Below are positions 10,072 through 18,155 of a stretch of DNA of 64,000 nt, one piece after another. The notes under the pieces were generated by a model, which ran no database searches, had not been told where the DNA came from, and saw only the letters and a list, made by a program, of their open reading frames with translations. Within the stretch, counting starts at the first letter, position 1; each line of letters starts with the position of its first letter. The translations under genes were made by a program, and so were the position numbers. This DNA is from Campylobacter upsaliensis (lineage in GTDB: Bacteria; Campylobacterota; Campylobacteria; Campylobacterales; Campylobacteraceae), in contig NZ_LR134372.1 of NCBI RefSeq assembly GCF_900637395.1, positions 558,001-622,000 of the forward strand, read 5' to 3'.

Positions 10072-11120
10072 ATAAAATGCTCCAAGCTTTTTAAAAGTAT
10101 TGCTTTTGGTATATCTTCTTTTATAACGCCCCTGCCAAGTGGTGCGGCTAAGATGAAGCGAATTTTGTGATTTGCACTTTTTTTATCCAAAAAGAAGGCA
10201 TTATAAAATTCGTGTATGTTTTGAATTTTATAATGTGTAGGTAGGGCGAATTTTTGCAGAATTTGCTCTATTCTTTCACACTCTTTTTGACTTAAAAGAC
10301 CAAGTTCATAGCTTAAATGATTAGCCATATTTATACCTATGGCTACGGCTTCTCCGTGAAGATAGCTTTTATAATATGTCTCATTTTCTATGATATGAGC
10401 GAAAGTGTGTCCGTAATTAAGTAGCATTCTAACTCCACCTTCTTTTTCATCTTCGGCGACTATTTTGGATTTTAATTCTATGCTTTTTGCGATGATTTTG
10501 ACTAAAATCGCATCAGCACATTTTGCTTGTAAAAATTCTTGTGCGTCAATTTTTTCTATAAAATCGAGCAAATCTGCCTCAAACATAATTGCCATTTTGA
10601 TAAATTCTGCCAAACCAGCACTAAGCTCCCTTTGCCCTAAAGTCCTTAAAAACGCACTTTCACAATATACAGCCTTAGGTTGATAAAAAGTGCCGATGAG
10701 ATTTTTACCAAAATGATTATTAACTCCCGTTTTACCGCCCACAGCCGCATCTACGCAAGCTAAAAGAGTGGTAGGGATATTTATAAATTCAATGCCCCTT
10801 TGATAAATGCTAGCTGCAAAACCCCCCATATCGCTTATCACGCCCCCACCAAAGCTAATTAAAAGGCTTTTTCTATCAAGCTTAATATTACACATTTGAT
10901 TTAAAATTTCTTCAATGGTGCTTAAATTTTTATACTCTTCGCCGTCTTTAACACTGATGATAAAAAGCTCTTCGCACTTGATTTTTTCAAGCAAACTTTT
11001 AAGATGAAGTCCTGCGATTTTTGGATTAGTTAAAATGGCAACTTTACCTTTAAAATTTAAATTCAAACCCTCATCAATGAAGACTTTATAAGGATTTTTG
11101 ACTTTTACTTCTACTTGCAT
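10068..11120 (-). CDS. aroB: 3-dehydroquinate synthase
   Basis: NAD-dependent enzyme of the shikimate pathway converting DAHP to 3-dehydroquinate. The 350-residue protein carries the NAD loop [21 protein letters not shown] (positions about 90-110), [19 protein letters not shown] (about 116-134), and the metal ligands in [12 protein letters not shown] and LHGEAVAIG. First gene of a seven-gene operon (aroB, MscS, mtaB, FtsH-like, thiD, thiE, hemD) with overlaps or 10-base gaps throughout. The ATG at 11120 is preceded by AAGGAAAAAA and by an extended -10 promoter 24 bases upstream. Confidence 0.96.
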   Translation of the reverse strand: MQVEVKVKNPYKVFIDEGLNLNFKGKVAILTNPKIAGLHLKSLLEKIKCEELFIISVKDGEEYKNLSTIEEILNQMCNIKLDRKSLLISFGGGVISDMGGFAASIYQRGIEFINIPTTLLACVDAAVGGKTGVNNHFGKNLIGTFYQPKAVYCESAFLRTLGQRELSAGLAEFIKMAIMFEADLLDFIEKIDAQEFLQAKCADAILVKIIAKSIELKSKIVAEDEKEGGVRMLLNYGHTFAHIIENETYYKSYLHGEAVAIGINMANHLSYELGLLSQKECERIEQILQKFALPTHYKIQNIHEFYNAFFLDKKSANHKIRFILAAPLGRGVIKEDIPKAILLKSLEHFI

Positions 11121-11143
11121 TTTTTTCCTTGTCTAAAAAGCAA

Positions 11144-11152
11144 ATTATAACA
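11144..11152 (-). promoter_or_regulatory. Extended -10 promoter of the aroB operon
   Basis: The minus strand reads TGTTATAAT, a perfect extended -10 (TG-N-TATAAT) of the kind used by Campylobacter sigma-70. It lies 24 bases before the aroB ATG, in the 36-base gap after the transporter gene. No convincing -35 is needed or seen in this genus. It would allow the shikimate/thiamine operon to be expressed independently of the upstream transporter and phase-variable gene. Confidence 0.6.
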
Positions 11153-11156
11153 AGCT

Positions 11157-12029
11157 TTAGTCAATTTTTGGTTTTACTTTCATCGCATTTAAAAAGACAC
11201 TAACGATAATGAGGCTAAAAGCGAAAAGCTCTAGAAAGCTATATTGTGTTTTAAGAAAGAAATACGACATAAAAGCCGCCGCTACTGGCTCAATACACGC
11301 TATCATACTAGCCCTTAATGCACCGATATACTCAACTCCCTTTAAATAAAGACAAAATGCTCCTATCGTGCCTATAAAAATGATCCCAGCCAAGGCTAAA
11401 TAGCCCTTTAAATCAAAGTCATAAGAAGGAATTTTACCAAGCAGTAAAATGAGTAAAATTCCACTAGCAATTAAACTTGCCCAACCCATAAGTAAAAAAA
11501 TGCCATATTTTTCTATGATATTTCTCGCACAAAGTGAGTAAAATGCTATCCCCAAAGCAGCACCCAAAGCCCAAAAAAGTCCCCAAAAGCTTATTTTAAA
11601 TTCACTTAAATTCCCTCCTGTGGCGATTAAAAAAAGTGCGCTTAAGATGAGAATAAGGGCAAATATTTCAAGTGTTTTAGGCAAGATTTTGTTTTTAAAG
11701 CAAAGAAAAAGCATAATCATTAGAGGTGCGCTATATTGTATCATCGTAGCTGTGCCAGCATCCGTGTAGAAAATAGCCTTAAAATAGCCATATTGCGTTA
11801 GCAAAAGTCCAAAAAAAGCGTAGATTAAAAGAGAGAGTAAATGGCTTTTTTGCGTGAAAATTTGCCACTCAAAACGCTTTAAACTTACGATAATCAGCAA
11901 AATTCCTGTGCAAAAAAGGCGGTAAAAACTTACCCACTCAACACTATAATGATTTTCAAAAAGATATTCCGCTAACACCCCACTTACAGCCCAAAAAATC
12001 CCTCCCAAAACGACAAGAAAAACGCCCAT
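11157..12029 (-). CDS. EamA/DMT-superfamily transporter
   Basis: Inner-membrane protein of about 290 residues made of ten hydrophobic segments in two EamA repeats. The first repeat begins LVVLGGIFWAVSGVLAEYLF, and the second contains LFWALGAALGIAFYSLCARN. EPVAAAFMSYFFL lies near the end, with the usual EP motif before the last helices. DMT transporters export or import small metabolites; the substrate is not predictable. I place the start at the ATG at 12029, which has a TTTAGGACA ribosome site, rather than the upstream TTG at 12059. It begins 37 bases after the stop of the phase-variable gene and may be cotranscribed with it. Confidence 0.85.
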   Translation of the reverse strand: MGVFLVVLGGIFWAVSGVLAEYLFENHYSVEWVSFYRLFCTGILLIIVSLKRFEWQIFTQKSHLLSLLIYAFFGLLLTQYGYFKAIFYTDAGTATMIQYSAPLMIMLFLCFKNKILPKTLEIFALILILSALFLIATGGNLSEFKISFWGLFWALGAALGIAFYSLCARNIIEKYGIFLLMGWASLIASGILLILLLGKIPSYDFDLKGYLALAGIIFIGTIGAFCLYLKGVEYIGALRASMIACIEPVAAAFMSYFFLKTQYSFLELFAFSLIIVSVFLNAMKVKPKID

Positions 12030-12066
12030 TTTTGTCCTAAATTTAATGTATTTTTGCAATTATACA

Positions 12067-13825
12067 CTAATTTTGGTTTTCAAACTCCTCACACATTTTT
12101 TCAAATTCCTTATAATACTTCCACGAATCTACGATGTCAGGACGCGTGGCTTTTAAATCTTTACTTTCATAATCAAGCACTCCTTTTAACTCTTTGCAAC
12201 ACGCTTCATTTTTTTTCAAATGCTCTAAAATATCCTCTGGTTTTAGCATTAGCTCATCTTCTAGCTTAATTCTTTCAAGCAATTTTTCATAAAAATTTTG
12301 GATATAATGAAAGGTTTTTTCATAAAGCTTATGATTCTTTAAAAGCTTTTTATAATCGCTCTTTAAAATATAAATGCCTAATTGATTTTGACTTTCTTTT
12401 AGTTCGAATTCTTTGCGAAGATCAAGCAAATTTTCATCTTTTTTTAAAATACTAAATTCTATTTTAATCTTACCAATTTTCAAAGTTAGAGGCAGTAAAA
12501 AGTGTAAATTTCCTGCAAACATATTTTTGACAAACATATTTTCTTGTTCTTCTGTTGAGAGCTTAATGTTAAAACCAAATTCTAAGGCTAATTTTTGCAT
12601 AGTTTTTATGGTATTTTGACCCGTAAATTCTTTTACATCTAAGTATTTAAAATCAAGATAAGGAAAATGCTCTTTAAAGGTGTTCCATAAAAAGCATTGA
12701 TTTTCTAAATGTTTATAAGTTGATGGAAAGTCATAGTTGTAAGGCTCTGGAGCTTTAATCACATCTTCAAAATTATGCTTCAAAGTAAATTCCTTAAGTT
12801 TAGCCCACGAAGTTCCCCATTTTCTACCATAGCAATGCTTAATAAGCTCAATGGGGTCTCGCACTAAAACTAAAGCTTTGACCTTTTTATCCATTAAAGA
12901 CCATAATTTATTTCTATTTTCTATGCTACCATATAAAAGTTCGGAAGTATCGCTAATGCCTACTATATTATTATTTTCTTTAAGTAATCTTTGATAAAAA
13001 TTATCATATCTTACTTCAGCTACCCCTCCATAAAAATATTCAATTAAATTAAATTGTGCTGACCAAAATAAAAAATGATTCATCGCTAAAGCTCCAGCTC
13101 CGTGTGAAAACATCAACACAAACTCATACCTCCTCGGCAAAGGCAAATTCATCTCCCAAGCTTTTTCAGCAGGAATTTTCTCATAATTTAAAATATAATT
13201 TTCATCATTAAGCTTGTCAGGGTTTAATAAAGGAGGATAAGGGTGATTAATATCTTCATATTTTTCTTTAAATTCTTTAGAATTAAGCCATAAAGAAACT
13301 TCATCAAAATGCTCTAATACAAAAGCCTTATTTAACACAATGACTTCATTTAAAGCCTCATAATGTGTAAGTAAATTTTCTATCAAAGCATAGTTTTTAA
13401 TAAAAAAATCAAAATCTTCTTCATTTTTAAATTTCAGTTTATCTTTGAGCCTATAAACCCTACTTTCTTTTAAGGCTTTAAATTCTTTTTTAGCTTGTTT
13501 GATTTTGCCATAAAGATTAAAATAGGATGCCTTGCTTAATAGAATTTTTCCTAAACGATAGCTTAAATGTGTTTTTACCCATAAAGCTTCATTAAAATCA
13601 AAACATTGTCTAAGGGGAGGATAGGCTAGATCTGCTCTTGCAAGCTCAAGTGTTTTTCTAAATTGAGTGAGTTTATGATGAGTTTTTTTGATATGGTAGA
13701 GTTTAAAGAGTAAGGATATTATACCCCCCCCCCCCCCCCGTGTTATATTTGATTAATTCTTGACCAAGTTTATAAGAAAGATGATTTTTGATTCTTTGTA
13801 TGGCTGAGTTTGGATTGGTGATCAT
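12067..13825 (-). CDS. Phase-variable DUF2972-type protein, out of frame at a poly-G tract in this sequence
   Basis: The ATG at 13825 follows AAGGAAG and encodes 29 residues (MITNPNSAIQRIKNHLSYKL...) before a 16-G tract. With 16 Gs this frame stops six codons later, after YNILTL. The long downstream frame is open right through the tract, so 15 or 18 Gs would fuse both parts. With 15 Gs the product is 585 residues. The segment just after the tract contains a second HLSYRLGK copy of the first-part motif. The C-terminal 440 residues match, in my reading, the Campylobacter DUF2972 family. They contain SHGAGALAMNHFLFW near a nucleotide-binding-like loop, and LVLVRDPIELIKHCYGRKW, which resembles the phosphate-binding motif of sulfotransferases. 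Function is unknown; a surface-sugar modifying transferase is an inference. Confidence 0.75.
13724..13739 (-). repeat. Poly-G(16) contingency tract
   Basis: Sixteen consecutive C on the given strand, read as G16 in the DUF2972-type gene. Tracts of 8 or more Gs mutate by slipped-strand replication in Campylobacter and switch genes on and off. The tract begins right after codon 29. At 16 Gs the gene is off; loss of one or gain of two restores the frame. A single consensus length hides the population mixture, so on/off status in culture is not known. Confidence 0.9.
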
Positions 13826-13859
13826 AATGCTTCCTTGTTTTTAAGATAAATGAGAGGGG

Positions 13860-13868
13860 ATTATATCA
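13860..13868 (-). promoter_or_regulatory. Extended -10 promoter of the DUF2972-type gene
   Basis: The minus strand reads TGATATAAT, a perfect TG-N-TATAAT, 34 bases upstream of the ATG at 13825. A run of ten T (minus strand, 13868-13877) abuts the element on its upstream side, in the place where a -10/-35 spacer would be. The run is short enough to be stable but could vary. Confidence 0.55.
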
Positions 13869-13923
13869 AAAAAAAAATGAAATCAATGCTGTTTAAGTTT
13901 AAAAAAAATCATATTTTATTCAC

Positions 13924-13950
13924 AGGCTTTTCACGCTGTGAAAATTGCCT
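13924..13950. promoter_or_regulatory. Inverted repeat between the DUF2972-type gene and ferritin
   Basis: TTTTCAC-GCT-GTGAAAA (13928-13944) is a perfect 7-base inverted repeat with a 3-base centre, extended outward by AGGC and GCCT with a two-base bulge. It lies about 55 bases upstream of the DUF2972-type promoter and 170 bases before ferritin. There is no T-run after it on either strand, so it looks more like an operator or structured element than a terminator. The rest of the 294-base gap (13826-14119) shows only AT-rich sequence and the promoters listed. Confidence 0.4.
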
Positions 13951-14083
13951 TAAGATACTATAAAATAGAGCTTTAAGTTTTGAAAAATATGAAAAAAAAT
14001 TTATTGTTTTTTAAGTTTTATTATGAATTTGTGAAAAATCGTATTTCAATCAAGCTTTAAAACAAATTTAAATAATCTTAAAG

Positions 14084-14089
14084 TATCAT
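14084..14089 (+). promoter_or_regulatory. Possible ferritin -10 element
   Basis: TATCAT, one mismatch from TATAAT, lies 30 bases upstream of the ferritin ATG in a strongly AT-rich region. There is no TG extension. It is the nearest plausible -10, but other AT-rich candidates exist further upstream. Confidence 0.3.
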
Positions 14090-14119
14090 TGCAAAATTAT
14101 TTTGCATAAAGGAGAATTA

Positions 14120-14620
14120 ATGTTATCAAGTGAAGTGGTGAAGCTTTTAAATGAGCAAATTAACAAAGAAATGTATGCTGCAAATTTGTATCTTGCTATG
14201 AGTTCTTGGTGCTATGAAAATAGTTTTGAAGGTGCGGGAGCGTTTTTGTTTGCCCACGCGAGTGAGGAGAGTGAGCATGCTAAACGCCTTATTACTTATC
14301 TTAATGAGACAGATTCTAAGGTCGAGCTTGAGGCTGTAGGAAAGCCTGAACAAAATTTTGCCTCTTTGCTTGATGTTTTTGAAAAAACTTTCGCACACGA
14401 GCAAGGTATCACTAAGTCTATCAATAATCTAGTCGACCATATGTTGGCGCACAAGGATTATGCGACTTTTAATTTCTTGCAGTGGTATGTGAGTGAGCAG
14501 CACGAGGAGGAGGCTCTTTTTCGTGGGATAGTCGATAAAATCAAGCTTATGAGTGATAATGGCAATGGACTTTACCTAGCCGATCAATACATTAAAACTT
14601 TAATAGCTGATAAGTCCTAA
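14120..14620 (+). CDS. ftn: Non-haem ferritin
   Basis: Iron-storage ferritin of 166 residues that oxidises Fe(II) and stores it in a 24-subunit shell. All ferroxidase ligands of the bacterial family are at their standard numbers when the ATG at 14120 is used: Glu17, Glu50, His53, Glu94 and Gln127. That start also has an AAAGGAGA ribosome site 6 bases upstream; the in-frame TTG at 14102 lies before this site and is rejected. Its last four codons form the left half of a terminator hairpin. Ferritin next to the peptidoglycan O-acetylation genes is the order I recall in C. jejuni (cft). Confidence 0.96.
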   Translation: MLSSEVVKLLNEQINKEMYAANLYLAMSSWCYENSFEGAGAFLFAHASEESEHAKRLITYLNETDSKVELEAVGKPEQNFASLLDVFEKTFAHEQGITKSINNLVDHMLAHKDYATFNFLQWYVSEQHEEEALFRGIVDKIKLMSDNGNGLYLADQYIKTLIADKS

Positions 14621-14643
14621 ATTTAGGACTTATCAGATTTTTT
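14607..14643 (+). terminator. Intrinsic terminator overlapping the ferritin stop codon
   Basis: A perfect 30-base palindrome (14607-14636, arms starting CTGATAAGTCC and ending GGACTTATCAG) is followed by six T (14638-14643). The last codons and stop of ferritin are in the left arm. The patA start codon comes immediately after the T-run, so the only AGGA near patA lies inside the hairpin. Ferritin message is probably mostly ended here with some read-through into patA. Confidence 0.8.
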
Positions 14644-16017
14644 ATGATTTATTTTTCTTTAGAATTCAGCATTTTAATGATAGTGTTTTTTGCCTGCTAT
14701 TGGTTTTTTAAAGATAGCTTTAGACTGCAAAATGCTATGATTTTGTGTTTTTCTTATTGTGTTTATAGTTTGATTAATCCGCTTTTTTCGCTGATTTTAC
14801 TTGTTTATACCTTTTTTATTCATTATTTTGCTCTTTTAATTTTTGTGAGGCGTAAAAAATACATTTTTTTAACTTGTCTATTTTTTGTAATTTTAAATCT
14901 TTGCGTGTTTAAGTATTTCCCTAGTATTAAGGGCGATTTGGATACGCTTTTATTTTATCTTGGTTTGGATTTTATTAATTTTGATATTATTTTTCCTATC
15001 GGTATAAGTTTTTATGTGTTTAATTCTATAACCTATCTTGTCAGCGTTTATAAAAATCATAAGCTGGTAAGCTTTTTTGACCTTGCTTTTTATCTTTCTT
15101 TTTTCCCAACATTGCTTTTAGGTCCTATTATGAGGAGCGATTATTTCTTCTCTCAAGCCCATCAAACGCGTGAATTTAAAAATGCAAATCTTATCATCGT
15201 TTTGCTACTTTTTGGGATTGTTAAGAAGGTTTTGATTGCGAATTATTTGGGGATTTATGCGAAAAAAATTCTTAATGATCCAAGCTCTTATAATTTTGCC
15301 GAGCTTTTAAGTGCGATTTACGCTTATGCGGTGCAAATTTATTGTGATTTTAGCGGTTATGTGGATTTAGTTTGTGCTTTTGCTTTGATGTTAGGCTTTA
15401 TTTTACCGATTAATTTTAATATGCCTTATCTTGCGAGAAATCTTAAGGATTTTTGGGCGAGGTGGCACATTAGTCTTTCGACTTTTATAAGAGATTATAT
15501 TTATATTCCTTTAGGGGGTAATAAAAAGGGCTTGGTTAGGACAAATGTTAATATACTTATCGCTTTTATACTTTCTGGAATTTGGCACGGAAATACGATT
15601 AATTTTCTCATTTGGGGTATTTTGCACGGCTTTGGAGTTGTGTTTTTACATTTGGTAGCTCTCACGCCTTTTAGTCTTAAAAAATTTGCCTTTGTGGGGC
15701 GTTTTATAACCTTTCATTTTGTTTGTTTTGCGTGGATCTTTTTTTATTATAAGGACTTAAATGAAGCTCTTGATTATCTTAATTCTTGCTATGAGAATTT
15801 TTTCTTACCTTTAAAATATGAGGATATTTATATTTTAATTGCCTTTGTAGTGCTTTTCATCACCTATCCTTTGTTTATTAATTTTAAGGATTATTGTGTG
15901 AGAATTTTAAATCTTACGCCGTTTTTGCTAAAGCCTTTCATCATCGCTTTTATTTTACTTTTGGTGTTTGCTTTTATGCCAAGCGGAATGCCTGAATTTA
16001 TTTATTCGAGTTTTTAA
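14644..16017 (+). CDS. patA: Peptidoglycan O-acetyltransferase PatA (MBOAT family)
   Basis: Polytopic membrane-bound O-acyltransferase of 457 residues that moves acetyl groups across the inner membrane for peptidoglycan O-acetylation. About ten hydrophobic segments are visible. MBOAT signatures are PIGISFYVFNSITYLV near residue 119, YCDFSGYVDLVCAFALMLG near 234, and FWARWHISLSTFIRDYIYIPLGG near 274. SGIWHGNTINFLIWG near 313 contains the conserved MBOAT histidine. No good ribosome site precedes the ATG at 14644 except AGGA at 14625, inside the ferritin terminator. Followed by patB with a one-base TAATG overlap. AlgI-like alginate acetylation is excluded by the patB/ape1 neighbours. Confidence 0.9.
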   Translation: MIYFSLEFSILMIVFFACYWFFKDSFRLQNAMILCFSYCVYSLINPLFSLILLVYTFFIHYFALLIFVRRKKYIFLTCLFFVILNLCVFKYFPSIKGDLDTLLFYLGLDFINFDIIFPIGISFYVFNSITYLVSVYKNHKLVSFFDLAFYLSFFPTLLLGPIMRSDYFFSQAHQTREFKNANLIIVLLLFGIVKKVLIANYLGIYAKKILNDPSSYNFAELLSAIYAYAVQIYCDFSGYVDLVCAFALMLGFILPINFNMPYLARNLKDFWARWHISLSTFIRDYIYIPLGGNKKGLVRTNVNILIAFILSGIWHGNTINFLIWGILHGFGVVFLHLVALTPFSLKKFAFVGRFITFHFVCFAWIFFYYKDLNEALDYLNSCYENFFLPLKYEDIYILIAFVVLFITYPLFINFKDYCVRILNLTPFLLKPFIIAFILLLVFAFMPSGMPEFIYSSF

Positions 16018-16988
16018 TGCAAGTTATTAAATTTTTATTTATCTTGATTGTGGTTTTTGTTTTGGTCGTTTTGGTGATGAATAAAAGCATTAGTTCTTAT
16101 TTAGAGCAAAAATATCACATTATTTTTTATCCACAAAATGACATTTTAAACGAAGCAAATGCCTTAAAAGTTAAGCTCGAGCAGGTGCGTATGATTTTGA
16201 GTAATGAAAGCATAAACACAGAATTTGAAACGGAAAAAGAAGAAAATTTAAATGTCAAAGAAGAGCAGAATTTAAGCCTAGCTTTAGAAAAGCCTGAAGC
16301 TATCATAGAGCCTGAAGCAAATATTAGTTTTATTGATAATACCAAATTTGAAATTAGCCTTAATGAGGAATTTTTACTCATAGGCGATTCTTTAATGCAA
16401 GGCGTTGCGGTGGCGTTAAATAAGGACTTGAAAAAATTAGGCTTAAAGGTTGTGGATTTAAGTAAGCAAAATACAGGACTTTCTTATAAGTCTTATTTTG
16501 ACTGGGCTAAGGAGACGACTAAGACCTTGCAAAATAATAAAAATATTAAATATTTGGTTGTTTTGCTTGGGGCGAATGACCCTTGGGACATTAAAAAGGG
16601 CGGAATTTATCATCGTTTTAATTCTAAATCGTGGCTTGAAATTTACACCCAAAGGGTTGATGAAATTTTAAAAATCGCCACAGAACACAATATAAAAGTT
16701 TTATGGTATGAAATCCCCCCTGTAAAAAAGGAGGATTTAAATAAAAAACTTAGTATTTTAAATCAAATTTATAGCCAAGAAATCTTAAAAAATAAGGGCA
16801 TTTTTATTAATACTAAGCTCTTTTTTAGTAAAAATGACGCTTATTCAGCCTATATCAAAAATGAAAATAATAAAAGCATTAAAGTAAGAAGTGATGATGG
16901 GGTGCATTTTACGCCAAGTGGAGCAAAAGAAATGTCAAAACTTCTGCTTGAATATATCAAATTAAAGGATAATAATGCGAGTTTTTAG
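16017..16988 (+). CDS. patB: Peptidoglycan O-acetyltransferase PatB (SGNH family)
   Basis: Periplasmic enzyme that transfers acetyl from PatA to C6-OH of N-acetylmuramic acid. It has one N-terminal membrane anchor (residues about 4-21), a Glu/Lys-rich linker, then an SGNH fold. The catalytic serine is Ser125 in LIGDSLMQG. The block III residue lies in LLGANDPWD, and Asp294 and His297 in DGVHF complete the triad. The length of 323 residues fits PatB rather than the esterase. It overlaps patA by one base and ape1 by 14 bases. Confidence 0.88.
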   Translation: MQVIKFLFILIVVFVLVVLVMNKSISSYLEQKYHIIFYPQNDILNEANALKVKLEQVRMILSNESINTEFETEKEENLNVKEEQNLSLALEKPEAIIEPEANISFIDNTKFEISLNEEFLLIGDSLMQGVAVALNKDLKKLGLKVVDLSKQNTGLSYKSYFDWAKETTKTLQNNKNIKYLVVLLGANDPWDIKKGGIYHRFNSKSWLEIYTQRVDEILKIATEHNIKVLWYEIPPVKKEDLNKKLSILNQIYSQEILKNKGIFINTKLFFSKNDAYSAYIKNENNKSIKVRSDDGVHFTPSGAKEMSKLLLEYIKLKDNNASF

Positions 16989-18132
16989 GCTTTTGATTCT
17001 TATTTTAAGCCTTAGCTTAAGTCTTAAGGCGGATTTAAATGAAGAAATTGAAAGCATTTTAAAGCAAAGTACGGATTCTAAGGCTTTTAAAAATTATGTT
17101 GCAAAAAAAGATCTTAAAAAACTTGAGAAAAAATACAAAGCAAAAAAGGACTTTGGCATACGAATTTACGGCGATTCTCATATGGCGGCGGATTTTTTCC
17201 CTAGAGTGATAAGGGATTATTTATTACGCTCAAATGCCGTTGGTTTTGCCTATGCTTTACAGCCTAAATACCAGCAAAATCTTAATTTAACTTATGAATT
17301 TAAAAATTTTAGCCTTTTAAATTCTAAAAATGATAAGCAGCATAATTACCCCTTAGGAGGTATCATTGCAAGAGCCGATAAAAAGGGTGCCATAATTAAA
17401 TTAAATACTAAGTTAGAAACAAAGGAATTTAAGGTTGGCTTTCTTTTTAAAGCTCCATTTTCTCAAAATGCTTTTAGCGTAAAAGATGCGAAAGATAAAA
17501 GCTTTATTCTACGCTCAAATGCTAAGGATAAATGGTCGTATAAAGAAGTCATTTCCACTTTTCCCTTAAAAATTACTGCCTTACAAGAAAAAGCCGAGCT
17601 TGGAGGCTATTTCATAATGGATAAAAATGAGCGTAATATCTTCTTAGATACCATAGCGATTAATGGTGCAAGAAGCGATTTGTGGAAAGACTGGAATTTA
17701 GATGTTGTGAAAAAAGAATTAGGCGTTTTAAAAAATGACTTAATTATTCTTGCTTATGGCTCAAATGATGCCTTATTAAAGGACTTTAATGCGGTGGAAT
17801 TTAAGAAAAATTATAAAGATTTTTTTAAAATTTTAAGAAGGGAAAATAAAAATGCCATTTTTATACTTATATCCCCTCCAACCGTAACGCAAAAAAAGGG
17901 TAAAAACTATATCTTAAGCCCTAATTTTCACGCTGTTAAAAAGGCTATTTATGAATTAGCTAAGGAGGAAAAAACGCTTTTGTTTGATATGCACGAATTT
18001 ATGCAAGAAAGTGGCACTAAAGCCCTTTGGATAGAAAAAAAACTTTCTTTAAAAGATGTGCATTTAAGCGTTAAAGGTTATGAGCTTATGGCGAAAAAAA
18101 TGCTTGATGAGCTTAGAAAATTTTTTGATTAG
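16975..18132 (+). CDS. ape1: Peptidoglycan O-acetyl esterase Ape1
   Basis: SGNH esterase that removes O-acetyl groups and so re-exposes peptidoglycan to lytic transglycosylases. A signal peptide (residues 1-19, ...LSLSLKA) directs export. The triad motifs are YGDSHMAADFF near residue 62, AYGSNDALLKD near 258 and DVHLSVKGYELM near 361. It has 385 residues with the extra beta domain between blocks I and III seen in Ape1. Overlaps patB by 14 bases. Having acetylase and esterase in one operon lets the cell balance acetylation, which in C. jejuni affects shape and host survival. Confidence 0.88.
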   Translation: MRVFRLLILILSLSLSLKADLNEEIESILKQSTDSKAFKNYVAKKDLKKLEKKYKAKKDFGIRIYGDSHMAADFFPRVIRDYLLRSNAVGFAYALQPKYQQNLNLTYEFKNFSLLNSKNDKQHNYPLGGIIARADKKGAIIKLNTKLETKEFKVGFLFKAPFSQNAFSVKDAKDKSFILRSNAKDKWSYKEVISTFPLKITALQEKAELGGYFIMDKNERNIFLDTIAINGARSDLWKDWNLDVVKKELGVLKNDLIILAYGSNDALLKDFNAVEFKKNYKDFFKILRRENKNAIFILISPPTVTQKKGKNYILSPNFHAVKKAIYELAKEEKTLLFDMHEFMQESGTKALWIEKKLSLKDVHLSVKGYELMAKKMLDELRKFFD

Positions 18133-18155
18133 TGAAATTATTTTAAGGAAAATAG

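Noticed and set aside
12067-13386. Separate gene starting at TTG 13386
   Set aside because: The same frame is open far upstream through the poly-G tract, and there is no ribosome site at the TTG; the true start is 13825.
14102-14119. Ferritin start at TTG 14102
   Set aside because: It lies upstream of the AAAGGAGA site, and the ATG at 14120 gives the exact family numbering of the ferroxidase residues.
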